Of a DNA stretch of 64,000 bases, positions 46,284-58,522 are shown piece after piece (positions within the stretch are counted from its first letter, which is position 1; each line of letters opens with the position of its first letter). The DNA lies in NCBI GenBank assembly GCA_013076295.1, contig RQOL01000729.1, positions 1,426,001 to 1,490,000 of the forward strand. Reading direction: 5' to 3'. Source of the DNA: Sanderia malayensis. Its lineage: Eukaryota > Cnidaria > Scyphozoa > Semaeostomeae > Pelagiidae. The notes beneath the pieces are model-generated. The model was not told the DNA's origin and searched no databases. It was given only the letters and a program-made list of their open reading frames with translations. The translations under genes and the position numbers were made by a program.

Positions 46284-49200
46284 ATGGATAGTGATTCTTC
46301 AAAGAGTGAGGAAGTACTGCCTAGTGCAACCGAAAATCTTTCAGTGAGTAATGAGAGCTCAATCGCCCCAACAATGAGTAATGTGTCACAGATTCTAGTT
46401 GATTCCGGCATACACAATCAATTTATACTCCTGCCAAAGACACCAGCAACTGTTCCAGGTATAGTATGCTGTTTTTTATCCATGAAGATTTCAGATGGTG
46501 ACTTGCGTTCCCTTGTGCTTCATGCAAATGATGTTTGGCAGAATAATGATTCTGTGCTACTTTTACATATATGCTAGTTGTATTTTTTAAATTACTATAT
46601 TATTATATTGTATCACTGATGCAGATATCACATAATAACATAGCAGAACCATATCCTATTATAGTATACAGTCAAATCTGCACAATTCAAACTCTATCTA
46701 ATTCGAACAAAATTCTCTGTCCCTTCAAGGGTTACTAATGAACCAATTCTTATAAAACAAACCTCTATAATTCGAACTTTTTGCAATTCGAACATTTTCA
46801 CGCTTCCCCAAGTTGTTTGAATTAGACAACTTGGGAAAGAGTTGACTGTACCACACAGTGTGCTATCTTATTTTATTATTTTACACTGGAACTTCGCTAT
46901 AACAGCCTTGGATTTTCCATTGTCGAAAGGTGTCCACTGTATAGGTCGCTTTTACAAAGAGATAAAAATTTCGGAAAATGCCTGTTTGTTGTTTAGAGGT
47001 GTCCACTGTAAAAAGGTCTCCGTTAATAGACGTTTTGCTGTTATATTATATTATAGGTACTCAAATAAGTCAATCGGCAGTGCAACAGGCCTCAATATCT
47101 TTATCCCAAGCTTTCAAAGGACAGAACATCAGAATAATACAGCCCCATCTGTTGCAGAAAGCCAGGCCCGCTGGTTCCAAGCCCGTCATATCACTGAACA
47201 GGTCTGGTGGTTTTATACCAGTGCAAGCATCGCAGGGCCAGACTATTTTACTCAACTCAATTGCACAACACACGGCATCAGCCGCCAAGTGTCCAATTCT
47301 ACCCAAGGGTGCTTCGCCGGAGAAGAGTACAGTTCAAGCTGGCGTTAATAAGCAGGTACTGTTGCCTGTCTCTCTCGCGTCGGCGATAAACCCATCAACA
47401 ACGCTCACCGTTAGACCGATTCCGCCAGGATTGGCTGCGGCAATTCTTCAAGGTAGTGAAGCTGACAAAAAGTCCGTTCCCAGAATTCAAACGACGGTAA
47501 GTGGAAGCGAACAGCCTCTTTACTCCAGCTAGTATTTACATTGTCATTACTGCAACTCCCAAATAAGCCCCACCTCCGAATACCCCTTTTGAATATGCCC
47601 CCGCCTAAAATATAGCCCCTATTGAGTGAGCGATGGACCCTCGAATAAACTCCCACCTAAAAATTCACCCGGGCTTAAGTAAGCGAATTAAAAGTAATTA
47701 TATTATTTGACGACTTGGGGTATATTGACTAAACGGCATGATAATTTCAATTGTTTGTTTTGGTCACTGTCATTATCGGGTTCTTGGTTTTAACGGGATT
47801 ATGGCAAAGCCGTTATTGCGGTCTTGTTTGGGTGTAATTAAAATTGAAGGGAACCAAAAACTAATTTATAGTAGCAGGAGTTCGCTAAACCAACAGTAAA
47901 TTGTGCTACGAAGCAGGTTAAACTGCCAGGCACGTTATGCCGAGCGTTTGTTAAACTGGGCATAAATTGTATTCCGTGAAGCACCTCAATGGAACACTTG
48001 AAAGCTCCGTGTAGTGAGATTCGTGGTTTGTTATGGTGAGATTGAATACTGTCTTATTGTTATTATCGCCAATTGAATTTTGTTTTTAGTTTCCTCCGAG
48101 GGCAATCGCACCGCAGCCACAACCCATGATCTTTCCAACACAAGGAGGAGCTCCGGTCGTATTAAGGCCGACCTCTCTCAACACGTCATCGATTAAAACT
48201 CTTAGTAACAATGTGCTTCGGATACAAGGACCATCTGGTCAAATGATGCAGGCCGTCATAACAACACCAGTGGTATGTTCTAAGTCCTTCATTGCTTTCA
48301 CTTGTTTTTAAAAAGCGGTTGTTGCTGTGATTGTTTTGGAGAAAGTTTGGATTGATGAATGTTTAAGTAGTGCTTTGGATTATACAGTTGAACCTCGAAC
48401 AGTCGACTACCGCTTAAGTCGAACTCCCCCGATCTCGATCATTTTTGTATTTCCCTTGGCTCTGTATGCTTTATATGTGAACCTCGATAAGTCGAAACCT
48501 CCAAAAGTCTAACAAATTTTTCTTACCCTTGGGAATTCGACTTCAACTGTACTTATTATATCTTGGTACATCTCCCCGTTTCAGCATGTACAGGGATCAA
48601 ATGCTCAGGAAGCTGTCATTGTCAACAACCAATCAAAGGCAAGTCGCGGAGAAGATGAACCAATCAATGGGTGCGTTTGAGCTACTTTATATTTGCATTT
48701 CTTTGCGCTCCTAGCAGAGACATCGTGTTTTGCCAGATGAAGCATTTTTAGTGTATAATGCTTATAAATTGTTTGTTTTAAAAAACGACTCATTGATTTT
48801 GCATTTTAGCAGTGACATAGCAGTGGAGACAAAGCCAGTCAAAAAACCATGCAACTGTACCAAGTCACAGTGTCTCAAATTGTAAGTCATTATACACTGT
48901 TTTTGTATTTTTGGTGTATTGCATTCACTCAGCTATGTAAACCTTGGAATGACAGCTTTTTTGTCTCCGGTTTAAAAAACGTATGGCTCAAATTTTGCGC
49001 TTGTGCGTGCATGCACCTGCGCAGTTGAGTTTCGAACTCGTGTATGATTCGTCTCGATTTGGTTTTAAATAGGAGGCTACGAGGCTATTACAATAGCTAC
49101 AAAGGTTGATAAAAGGGTATTATTTGTATGTCGACTGTTATTGCCCCTTGTGATTTCAGATACTGTGATTGCTTTGCAAACGGCGAATTTTGTAACAATT

Positions 49201-52200
49201 GTAATTGTCACAACTGCTCGAACAATATTCAACACGAAGCTGAACGGAGCAAGGCAATTAAGGTTAGTGATTTAAAATGCGTACGTCATGCGGAGAATTG
49301 ATTTCGCTATTTTCCATGTCGACCCGCGATAAGACCCGTGTGATAACATTTATGAAATTTCTGTTTCTTTCGAAGTCCTGTCTCGAAAGGAATCCGTCGG
49401 CTTTCCATCCAAAGATTGGCAAAGCAAAAGTAAGTATCCTATTTGGAGCCATATCAGTATGATTCTACAATTGACGAGCCAACAACATCGGTTTTGCTTG
49501 AGCTATGTGGCAAAAACGACGAGTGAAGCAGATGTTAATCATAAGGCTGCGTTTACACGGGAAATTTCCTAACCGATCCCATTTGGGTACGGCTAGCAGT
49601 TCCATTTGGAACGGTTTTGACAGGTCTAATCGTACTCATTTTGGTACGGTTCCAAATGGAACCGGTCCCGTGTAAACGCAGCCTAAGAACACAAAAGTGT
49701 AGATTCGGAAAGCAAATATCGAAATTTGCTTTCCGAAACCAAATTTAGATTTGTGCGATGCAGAATAACCGCTGTGCAACCGGCTCCTCTGAAATGCGAA
49801 TTATAATAATAGTAATTGTTTTTTATATAAATAGTAACTGCTCTGTTAGTCGCTGCAATCTTATCTGGAAAAGTCGCACATACATTAATTTATTATTAAT
49901 TAATTCATTTCTACATAATAAGCAACTTTCCTTGCTTCACAGGGGATAGCTGAACGGCGTCACACCAAAGGTGGGTGGTACTGTGTGCTAAATTATTTAA
50001 TTAACTAGGAAGGCTGGCGCGCTTCGCGCGCCACGCTTCCCTAGTGTGTTGGCCTTCGGTGTGAGTGGAACAGCGATCTTCAAAAAAAGTGGGGTGGGTT
50101 TCTGTTGTTTTGGCCTTCGGCCTGAGTGGTACAGCGATCTTAAACAGAAGTGGGGTGGGCTTTTGTTGTTTTGGCCTTCGATCTGAGTGGGAAAGCAATC
50201 TTCAACAAAAGTGGGGTGGGTTTCTGTTGTTTGGGCCTTCGATCTGAGTCGGACAGCGATCTTAAACAGAGGTGGGGTGGGTTTCAGTTGTTTTGGCCTT
50301 CGATGTGAGTGGGGGAAAAATTTTAAACAAAAGTGGGGGGTTTCTGTTGTTTTGGCCTTCGATCTGAGTGGGAAAGCAATCTTCAACAAAAGTGGGGGGT
50401 TTCTGTTGTTTTGGCCTTCGATCTGAGTGGGAAAGCAATCTTCAACAAAAGTGGGTGGATTTCTGTTGTCTTGGCCTTCGATCTGAGTGGAACAGCGATG
50501 TTCAACAAAAGTGGGGTGGGTTTCTGTTGTTTTGGCCTTCGATCTGAGTGGGACAGCGATGTTCAACAAAAGTGGGGTGGGTTTCTGTTGTTTTGGCCTT
50601 CGATCTGAGTGGGACAGCGATCTTGAACAGAATTGGGGTGGGTTTCTGTTGTTTTGGCCTTCGATCTGAGTGGGAAAGCAATCTTCAACAAAAGTAGGGT
50701 GGATTTCTGTTGTCTTGGCCTTCGATCTGAGTGGAACAGCGATGTTCAACAAAAGTGGGGTGGGGTTATGCTGTTTTGACCTTCGATCTGAGTGGGACAG
50801 CGATCTTAAACCGAAGTGGGGTGGGTTTCTGTTGTTGTTTGCCTTCGATCTGAGTGGGAAAGCAATCTTCAACAAAGATGGGATGGACACGCAAAGTAGT
50901 ATACTTTCAGTTGAAATTATGCAAGTTTTAAAAGTTCCATCCATTCCCGGAACACACGTGCATGTAATTCCGAACCCCGATTGCCATTCCAAGTGGTTCC
51001 AGGTCCATGTTTTCTCCTATGCACAATTTTCAGCAACAATTTAGCCAGCGTGGCAGAAAGAAATGCCTCTACTCGAACCCCATGCAGAAATGCTTTGTGA
51101 ACGAAGGATCAGATTTGTGAGTACATAATATAAGAAAGCAGATTCGGACTGAATTTATCAATGCTATTCGAGATTTCGATTAAAGAATACACAATTTTAA
51201 TACAACCGATGACACTCAATAACACATGTTTACAACTACACGAACTTCAAGACAGCAATACAGAAGCGCGTTATGAAAAGTTTAGTGGGGCCCCTTAGTA
51301 AAATGCTTTTAAACACGCAGGTATATATCAAAATTGTTAAAATATAAAGGTGATTTTAAGTACAGCGGATAATTAAAGTTTTTAAGCAATTCACTCACGT
51401 ATTTTACAGGCCAAATCCACGTTCGTGTTGTGAATAGCAGCTTACGGTCAGTTGTGGGCACTTGTAGAATTTTTAATCCACGTGGAATTTAAACAATCTT
51501 TTCCAGCGTGAGCACACGTTTATTTTATCCAGAAAGAAAGTGATGTGCATGAAAGATGAATCCACAATGTTAGCAGGCGGATGGCGAATCGTCAATAGTA
51601 AATCACCAAAATAGCTTTTAGGTAACTCCACGTGTTTAGAACGCCTTCGGCTCAGTGAAATCCCGAAATTGCTGTTTATGAAATTCGTGATTTAGATCGT
51701 CGTATCGAGACCTGTTATTATAAAAGCAGAATTTGATCGTTCATCGTTTTAGTATCAAAAATTTCTATAAACCAGTTGATTGACCTGAATATATTGAATT
51801 CACGATAAGAAGAGGTATAGAAAGAAGTTTAGTAAAGGCAAAATAGAAAGAACTTAGCCACTTACCAGTTAAATCTTGAAACTTTTGGTTGGAAATCTCA
51901 AGTAAAACGGCAGCAAAAATATAACAGTTCAGTTATCCAACGAAAAAATCCATTGGGTTTTGGGTTTGCCATTGCCTGCCCATCCCAAATTCGAAAATGA
52001 AAAATCAATTGAACACTTTCCTGTTCCACGTCAATCAAAGACCACGGTAACAAAGGATGCGAGCGGATGAGTGCGAAACGTAACAGGGTTTCATTGTTTC
52101 GAAAAGGCTCAGCGAGGCAAGACATCGCAGGAACGGTCATTTCGTGAAGGCTAACATTATCCAGACGCCGTGGTGAAGCTCTAGACATCTCCCTTGCACG

Positions 52201-55200
52201 CAAAACGAAAGGCCAGCAAGACAGCAGGCACGCCATCCTCTCACACCAAAGAGAAAGGCCTCGTTACAGGAAAACGAAGGGGGAAGAATTTTGAAAGTAG
52301 AAAAGTGGAAATATCTTTAAAATTAAAAGGAATTTTTAGCCAAAAATTACTAAAGCCTCGTTTCCATATAGTCGTTGAGGGTCGCTGGAAGAATTAAAAA
52401 ATCACACAGAGACATTGTCAAAAGTTGATTTTAATTCTTTGAGCGACCCTCAACGACCCTTAACGACTATATGGAAACGAGGCTTAACAATTGAGACACA
52501 CGTTATACATGAACATGCCTACAGTTGTTTGTTGTTTGCTTTGAGCTGTTGTGATTTGCCGCAGGGCAGAGACTGTTAATCTGAACTGCTCTATTGATAA
52601 TTAGTATCGCTATATTGAATGTTGTTTCTCTTGCACTCTTTTTGCTACAGGCTGTCACTGTAAAAGATCAGGATGTTTGAAGAACTATTGCGAATGTTAC
52701 GAGGTTTGCTGTTGCATTATTTATTTTTCCAAAGAGTTAAAGTCTCTAGATCTTATCGTAAGCCCTGCCTATCTGCTAACAATCAGAACTCAGATAGTAT
52801 ATCTGCTAGTGATTAGCACTCAAGTACCATCTGCTAGTATTGAGTTTCCGAATTCCTGGTGCTAGTTTTTGCCTTTCAAGCTCTATTTATCTTCTATTAT
52901 CTTCTATTTATCTTCTCTATTTATCTGGTTCTATCTATCTAGCTCTATCTATACTGAAGACAGAAATCAGCATTCAAATACTGTTTGCTAGTATTTAATC
53001 TTTAAAAATACTATCTGCCGCGCATTCAGCGCTCAAATGCTATCTGCTAGTATTCACTGTACAAGTAATATCTGCTATGTTAGAATTCACCGTTCAAATA
53101 CTGCTTGACTTTATCGTTCGGGTTGTATTTACTTGAATGACAGTGAAACAACTCACAGTACTTTACACCACCCTGCTTATTTCCTTAGGCGAAAATTATG
53201 TGTTCTGCTCTATGCAAATGCACCGGATGTAAAAACTTTGAAGAAAGCCCTGAGAGGAAAACGCTCATGCATTTAGCAGATGCAGCAGGTAACTAATTAA
53301 TACAGCAACCAATTTGTTACATGTATTCATTACTTACCATGTTAGTGAACGTGTGTAACGATACGGCCCTTCACGAGTATAAATGGCTATTTGAATATTT
53401 GAGATAAGGTTTTTAGGTGCCCTAAAACTGTAGAATGTTCATTGCTGCAGAATTTGAAAGCATCACGAACATAGTTTTTTTTATAAAATATTAAAATCAC
53501 TTTTATGTTGCGTCGTTTACATGAATGAGAAAATGCGGTCCCTTGTAGTTGGGAGTGGATGCCTAAGATCTTTGGAAAGAAACCTCATCCCTATACTTTG
53601 TGAATTAAATGCTTGGTGAACAATTTCAAGCCCTTGCCTGCTTAAGCATTCCACGCCGAATGCCAGTGCCGTAAAACGAAGCTGTACTGACTGTATACTG
53701 TTTGTGGTCGCTCTTTGAATGGGCCTAGGAATCGGGAAAACAAAGCTTGTTGTTTAGGTAATTCTAATTGATTTACATTTGTTTCACAGAGGTACGTGTA
53801 TTGCAACAGAACGCAGCCCGCTCGAAACTGGAGTCTCAACTCGAGGCTGCAACCTCGAAATCAATATCGACAAACAGTGAAACGTAAGTTTGTTTATTGG
53901 ATGATGACATCATCTTTGATGTTCGTAGAGTGCATCTTCTAAGGTAGTGAGCATTAATACTGCAAGCTTGTGCCTAATGAATTCTATAATTTACTTTTAG
54001 GCGCCTACCGTTCACTTTTATCACGTCACCTGTCGTCAACGCAACGTGCGAATGTTTGATGGCAACTGCAGAAGAATGCGAACTTGTAAGTATTATCCTC
54101 ATTACGATTACATGTGGAAATGCCAATGCTGCTAATTGCATGGGATTCGATCGCAGCCATTGTGTCTTCTGCTTGGATTCGATCGCAGCCATTGCTTTCT
54201 GCTTACCATATTGCTGAGTTGCATATCAGCTTATGTCATCTGGTACTGCGTACATGTACTGCGTGCATGTATTGCGTGCATGTACTGTATGCATTTACTG
54301 CTTGTATGTACTGTGTGCATGTACTGCGTGCATGTACTGCGTTTACAGGTGTCTACTTTGATTTCATTTGCCGCTTTGAAAATTACTTACGTGTGCATCT
54401 TTCAGAATAACATACCAGACGATAAAGCTGAAAGAATGTTGCTCGACGAATTCGGAAGGAGCCTATTACAGATAATACAAACGGCAAACAAATCAAAAGG
54501 TAATTAATAAACTGATCAGTATTTTAGTGAAGCCTATCAATTAAAAGAGACACAACGTTTACTGTACTGTTTGTTATCCTGGCAGGGTTCTGCGTTTCGT
54601 TTTATAATGTTCCATGGCAGTACAGCTGCCATATTGTGCTAACTTTCTAAATTCATTTTATGTCATTTTATGAAAAGTCATAGTGCGATAAGCTTAATTG
54701 AGGCCTATTGATTGCTATGTCACCCGTGTAGTCTCACTGTTGGTTTTAATCGGACTTCTAGTAAGCGACCAATCGCCGGTTGAGGCTTCGAAGCCGTGCA
54801 CAGTTCGAATGCGCTTATTTTCACGTGGTAATCAAGAAACGATAATGAACAACTGTGTCGTAATTCATCTATTAGCTTTGAAAGATTATCTTTCCTCGGA
54901 AAACAACTTAATTATCATGAAAATCCTAATTTAAACTGTCTGGAAAGTGAATATGCCACGTGGTGTCTTAAAAACTGAGCATTTAAAGAAAACAACAGCT
55001 CAGCTGGCAAAGTTACCCGATTTTCTCAGAACAAATGAGCACAGATAGGAGAGAAAATGCAACCTCGAGAGGGACCTGTCTAATGCTTTAATTTGTTCAG
55101 AGGTAAGCACATGGCAGCCAATCCCGGAGTAATCGATGCAATGTTGTTAGGGCTCAGAGAGGATCCAAAATTTCTTGTCAAATTAATGACAAAATCACCC

Positions 55201-55685
55201 CCTTCACGGAAAAATCTCTCTCGGAAAAATCTGCTGAAACTTGATGACAGCGTTTGAGGAGCACGTTTTTTGGGCATAGCTTCTTATCTGAACCATAAAA
55301 ACGTGCCGACTGATGTGAATGTTCCGCGTGGAAATATCTCACAATCAGATATCAAAACCGTTTCAGACCATGTTAAAAAAAGAGCATCCAGAATTTGCAC
55401 AATGACAATGCACAAATTGCTGTTTTTAAATCATTGTACTGCATATAGTTATCTTGAATCGGTTTATAACTATGTATCGTATTAATTATAAATAATTTGA
55501 TAATAATAATAACATAATGATAATTTCACTAGTTTTTATTTCATTAATTTTTGGAAGAAAGTTATTGCTCGTCAAACAATGTTCGATGACTGCGTGTAGT
55601 CACAGTTGAATTGAATGCATTAATTAAAGCTTGCGTTTTTAATATTGCTTTGATATATTTTATTGCAGATTACAACGTCCAGTAG
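46284..55685 (+). CDS. LIN54: LIN54 (tesmin/CXC DNA-binding subunit of MuvB/DREAM)
   Basis: Fourteen exons join in phase: 46284-46458, 47057-47496, 48090-48272, 48585-48670, 48810-48881, 49160-49262, 49376-49429, 49943-49970, 52651-52703, 53189-53288, 53790-53883, 54001-54085, 54406-54499 and 55669-55685 (527 residues). The N-terminal half is low-complexity (Gln, Ser, Pro), like human LIN54. Two cysteine-rich CXC repeats follow: [20 protein letters not shown] from about 306, and [17 protein letters not shown] from about 382, each with its DNA-contacting Tyr (320 and 393). They are joined by the conserved [14 protein letters not shown] linker (RNPxAFxPKIG). Then come [20 protein letters not shown] and a C-terminal helical region ([20 protein letters not shown]). 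LIN54 binds CHR promoter elements to control cell-cycle genes. The last exon is tiny (five codons including stop) and is the least certain. Confidence 0.95.
46669..46848. mobile_element. 180-bp pogo-like MITE in LIN54 intron 1
   Basis: CAGTCAAATCTGC and GAGTTGACTG ends, flanked by TA, with repeated AATTCGAAC inside. A small extra inverted word (CAACTTGGG) near the right end marks local rearrangement. Confidence 0.8.
47545..47690. repeat. Decayed AATAAGCCCC repeat
   Basis: Words such as AATAAGCCCCACCTCCGAAT and CGAATAAACTCCCACC resemble the 63782-63994 MITE, but clear ends are lacking. It is in LIN54 intron 2. Confidence 0.4.
48385..48549. mobile_element. 165-bp pogo-like MITE with AAGTCGAA words
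   Basis: Ends CAGTTGAACCTCGAACAGTC and GAATTCGACTTCAACTG, flanked by TA. The interior is built from CGAAC and AAGTCGAA words. It is in LIN54 intron 3. Confidence 0.75.
49545..49683. mobile_element. 139-bp MITE, GGCTGCGTTTACACGGG ends, TAA target
   Basis: A perfect 17-base inverted repeat (GGCTGCGTTTACACGGG and complement) with TAA on both sides, and inner words GGTACGG and CCATTTGGAAC. PIF/Harbinger-like by target size. It is in a LIN54 intron. Confidence 0.8.
50012..50885. repeat. Minisatellite, ~61-bp unit, about 14 copies, in LIN54 intron
   Basis: Units read TTTTGGCCTTCGATCTGAGT, then GGGA(C/A)AGC(G/A)A, then TCTTCAACAAAAGTGGGG. Unit length varies from about 59 to 63 bases. Because many units are near multiples of three without stops, the minus strand shows a 331-codon frame that is a repeat artefact. 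It sits in the 2.7-kb intron between the two CXC repeats of LIN54. Confidence 0.95.
52354..52484. mobile_element. 131-bp MITE, CTCGTTTCCATATAGTCGTT ends, TAA target
   Basis: Arms AGCCTCGTTTCCATATAGTC and GACTATATGGAAACGAGGCT are perfect complements, flanked by TAA. Close relative of 27274-27403. It lies 166 bases before a LIN54 CXC exon. Confidence 0.85.
52755..53110. repeat. Degenerate tandem repeat, ATCTGCTAGTATT words
   Basis: Imperfect copies of a 35-40-base unit containing CTCAAATACTATCTGCTAGT, interrupted by a TCTATTTATCTTC simple repeat near 52885-52950. LIN54 intron. Confidence 0.6.
54240..54350. repeat. 12-bp tandem repeat, TGTACTGCGTGCA type
   Basis: About nine copies of a 12-base unit (ACTGCGTGCATGT) in a LIN54 intron. 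A 33-base direct duplication containing GGATTCGATCGCAGCCATTG lies just upstream (54132-54195). Confidence 0.85.
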
Positions 55686-57062
55686 TGCCATATAACAACA
55701 AAAATACAGCATATCACATGCGCTCTAACCACCAACACCATCATGATCTGGAGGCAGACAAACTAGAACCTTGAGGCTGCGAGGCAGATCACGACGGAGA
55801 TGGTTGCGCTGAAGGCCCTAGTCGAATCTGGTGGGTGAGTTTGAGCTTAGGCCACATCTCCAATCAAAGCTCCACGTTCGTTTAATGGCGTAGAATTAAA
55901 TCTACGGCTAAAGGTTCTGCGTCCTTTTACGTGGGATCGCACTGAAGTTGACACAATATTTCGCTACTATTATCATTATCAGCCGCATCGCTGTTTTGAA
56001 ATAACGACGTAGTCATTAATAAGCTTTTGGTATGGCATTACTTGGCAGAGAAAATTGCAATACTGCGAAGCTTGAGCAGCATTGAGGCAATATTTTTCAT
56101 GCCAAATCGTGTATTTGTGTATTCTATCCTAGCAACATTTCTAGTGTTCGTGGATATAGGATACACGAATTCGATGCTCTAGCATGTTCAATTGTATTCA
56201 ATGTTCTTTTCTGCTTTCTGTTCCCATGGTGCTTTGAAATCGCATTTGTTCCGTTAATTAAGTCTTTTAATTATGGGATCAATTAATCCATGGATGCAAA
56301 CAAATTACTCAGCTATAGATTTACCATTCATTGACTTAACCAAATGAATGGTGTAGGTTAGGCTGCTTTGAAACCAGCCTCAATAGTGCATTTCATATAA
56401 TGTTTTGCACCTTAGGCCCATAGTTAATCACTTGTTACCAACAGCTTAGACCTCGTTTTAGCTGGCTACTGCTCTTCAGCTGCATAGCAACAGTATGCTT
56501 TGCAATACACTCCCACAAGTCTTGACCCTTTCACACTATCGCAACATGTATATTATTAGTCCAGTTCAATTCTGTCGAAGTGAACTTCGTATGATATCAT
56601 TTTGTGGAGTTAAGAATGTAGATTTATATTAAACTGTACAATAAATAATGATTTTAGCGGTAATTGTTTGGCCGATTTTTTGTATTTGAGAGTCGTTGAT
56701 TACTCTTTCTTATACACCTGATTACGCATCGTTCTGACTGCAATTACTTGCAACAGTAACTGTGGCATCTGCACTCTCAGTTTTATATTCCCCTACAAAG
56801 AATGTAAACTTTCAGTCCCGTTTCACTGTAGGATGAGGCCCCATTCGGGACGATAATTATCAAGTCGAAGGCATTAATCGATTTAATTTGTGTTGAAATG
56901 TCCAAACATCTTTAAAGGCCTTGTTGCATCTGAAAATGTTTGCTGCAATGTTTCATTAATAGAATGCTAAGTCGGGGTATTATTTTGCTGCAATATTGCG
57001 TAGCGTCTCGCGTGATCTTTTTAAAAATCGTTCTATCCATTCTATTTATATTTCATAAAGCA

Positions 57063-57216
57063 AACGAAGCTGTCTGTAATGGATAGAGCATTCAGCATTG
57101 CCGGGAGTTTAACGTACAGTACATGTTTATGTGCCGGTAACTTTAGGCACCGCTTTTATGTTAATTGTTAAACCCCGGTTATGCTGAATGCTCCATCCAT
57201 TGCAGGCAGCCTTGTT
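57063..57216. mobile_element. 154-bp MITE with long inverted ends
   Basis: The left arm (AACGAAGCTGTCTGTAATGG...) and the complement of the right arm (AACAAGGCTGCCTGCAATGG...) match over about 50 bases with a few mismatches, including GAGCATTCAGCAT and CCGGG-TTTAAC. No clear target duplication. Confidence 0.65.
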
Positions 57217-57227
57217 TTATAGGAATC

Positions 57228-57335
57228 TCTCGGGAAGCACGCCTAAAATCCCGCGCATGCTTCGCATTCGGCGCTTAAAATCCCGCGCAATCTCTCGGGA
57301 AGCACGCTTAAAATCCCGCGCAAGCTTCTGATTCG
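57228..57335. repeat. Two-copy tandem repeat, ATCTCTCGGGAAGCACGC type
   Basis: Two imperfect copies of a ~64-base unit containing TCTCTCGGGAAGCACGC, AAAATCCCGCGC and GATTCGGC. Confidence 0.7.
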
Positions 57336-57439
57336 GCTTTGCATTATATCCTTAAAGCAAACAAACTGAATCAAAGCTTATTGTGTGTTGTGATATGTGG
57401 TGACGTATATTGTTAGCCTCTTTTGTTGCAATGCATAGC

Positions 57440-57720
57440 AGCCTTCACGCCCAACAGGTGCATATATCGATGACAAGAATTTCAATTGGCTTACAGAAGA
57501 CTTTGGCCTAGCTAGCGAGAGCGCGGGCTTCTCCTATGGTGAAATTGGCGCTTTGCAGTACCTCATCAGCGTGCTTCTCCCTACCGACTTTGTTATCGTT
57601 GACATTGTCATATGCCTATGAGGCCTTTACTTCAAGCAAGTATTCAGCCACTTTGCAGAGTACAGCCCGGCGGACAAAATTGCGATATATTCTGCTTTCA
57701 AAATTATGACGTCGTACATC
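57440..57720 (+). pseudogene. Possible decayed coding stretch, unknown origin
   Basis: An open frame (about 57443-57618) contains YIDDKNFNWLTEDFGL and a hydrophobic run (LQYLISVLLPTDFVIVDIV), then TGA. A following open segment (YFKQVFSHFAEYSPADKIAI) is in another frame. The composition looks protein-like, but nothing was recognised, and frame breaks suggest a remnant of a gene or mobile element. Confidence 0.2.
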
Positions 57721-58522
57721 TAAGAAGGTGCTTTGAATAACCCGACTTGAATGGTATACAGTTTGCAGGGATTCCAGCGCACGCACTCGCTGCTTTTTGT
57801 ATACAATCTCGTATTGTTGTTTAGATGGCCTGTGGCTCCACTGGAAACAGGGTGATGCGTTGAAGACCATATGATCTTCCGATGGTGAGTGTCTATTATT
57901 ATCTTCAACAATCCGTCAAACCTTAACAGCAGGTTCTGTCCTCCAGAAGCACATACCTCGATATCCATTTATGTTGGACACATTTGCGCATGCCCGTGTC
58001 TTTAATCGCGCTACATGTCTCTGTTATGGTATATGAGTAAAGGGAAAGTTTTGCCAAAATTTATTTGGAAAACCTATCGAGCAATCTGTCGAAGTTTTCT
58101 TGCTTACGTTTGTTGGGGATAATCTTAGGTGACTTTATCATGGATTGCATTCATATAGAGCGCATTGTCAATTCCATGTGACTTTTAATACACCTGCCGC
58201 AATGGATGTGAAGCGAATGTCAAATGCTACGCTTTTGATACGATCTTTCAGTTAGTCTTATCCTTCGAGCGAACAGGCAAGATCACATAGATTGTTATAT
58301 AAAGTCAGCGAAAAGTTTTTTCGTTATCATACTTCAGCTGCTGCTCTGCGAGATAAATTGAGTCACTTGCTACTTTACGAAGTTACAATCACTTGTCACC
58401 GTTGGTTATTTCCAAAGTTTACATTCATAGCTACGTTATTTCCGAGTTGAATGTTTCTAGGGCTTTTCATTGCATACTAACGTGTGTGGTGGTTTGTTTT
58501 TACATTCGTCTATCAAACCAGG

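Larger units (their letters stand above)
55686..58522. other. Intergenic region between LIN54 and the Kv channel
   Basis: Contains a TIR element (57063-57216), a two-copy repeat (57228-57335) and a possible decayed coding stretch (57440-57720); otherwise no gene. AATAAA at 56640 could serve LIN54. A TATATAAAG word at 58296-58304, about 220 bases before the channel ATG, is a possible TATA box. Confidence 0.5.

Noticed and set aside
48585..49262. Whole LIN54 CXC region as several separate small genes
   Set aside because: All exons join in phase and in the order of the human protein, so it is one gene with small exons.
49997..50992. 331-codon ORF on the minus strand
   Set aside because: It is produced by the 61-bp intronic minisatellite; the translated product is a simple repeat and the locus lies in a LIN54 intron.
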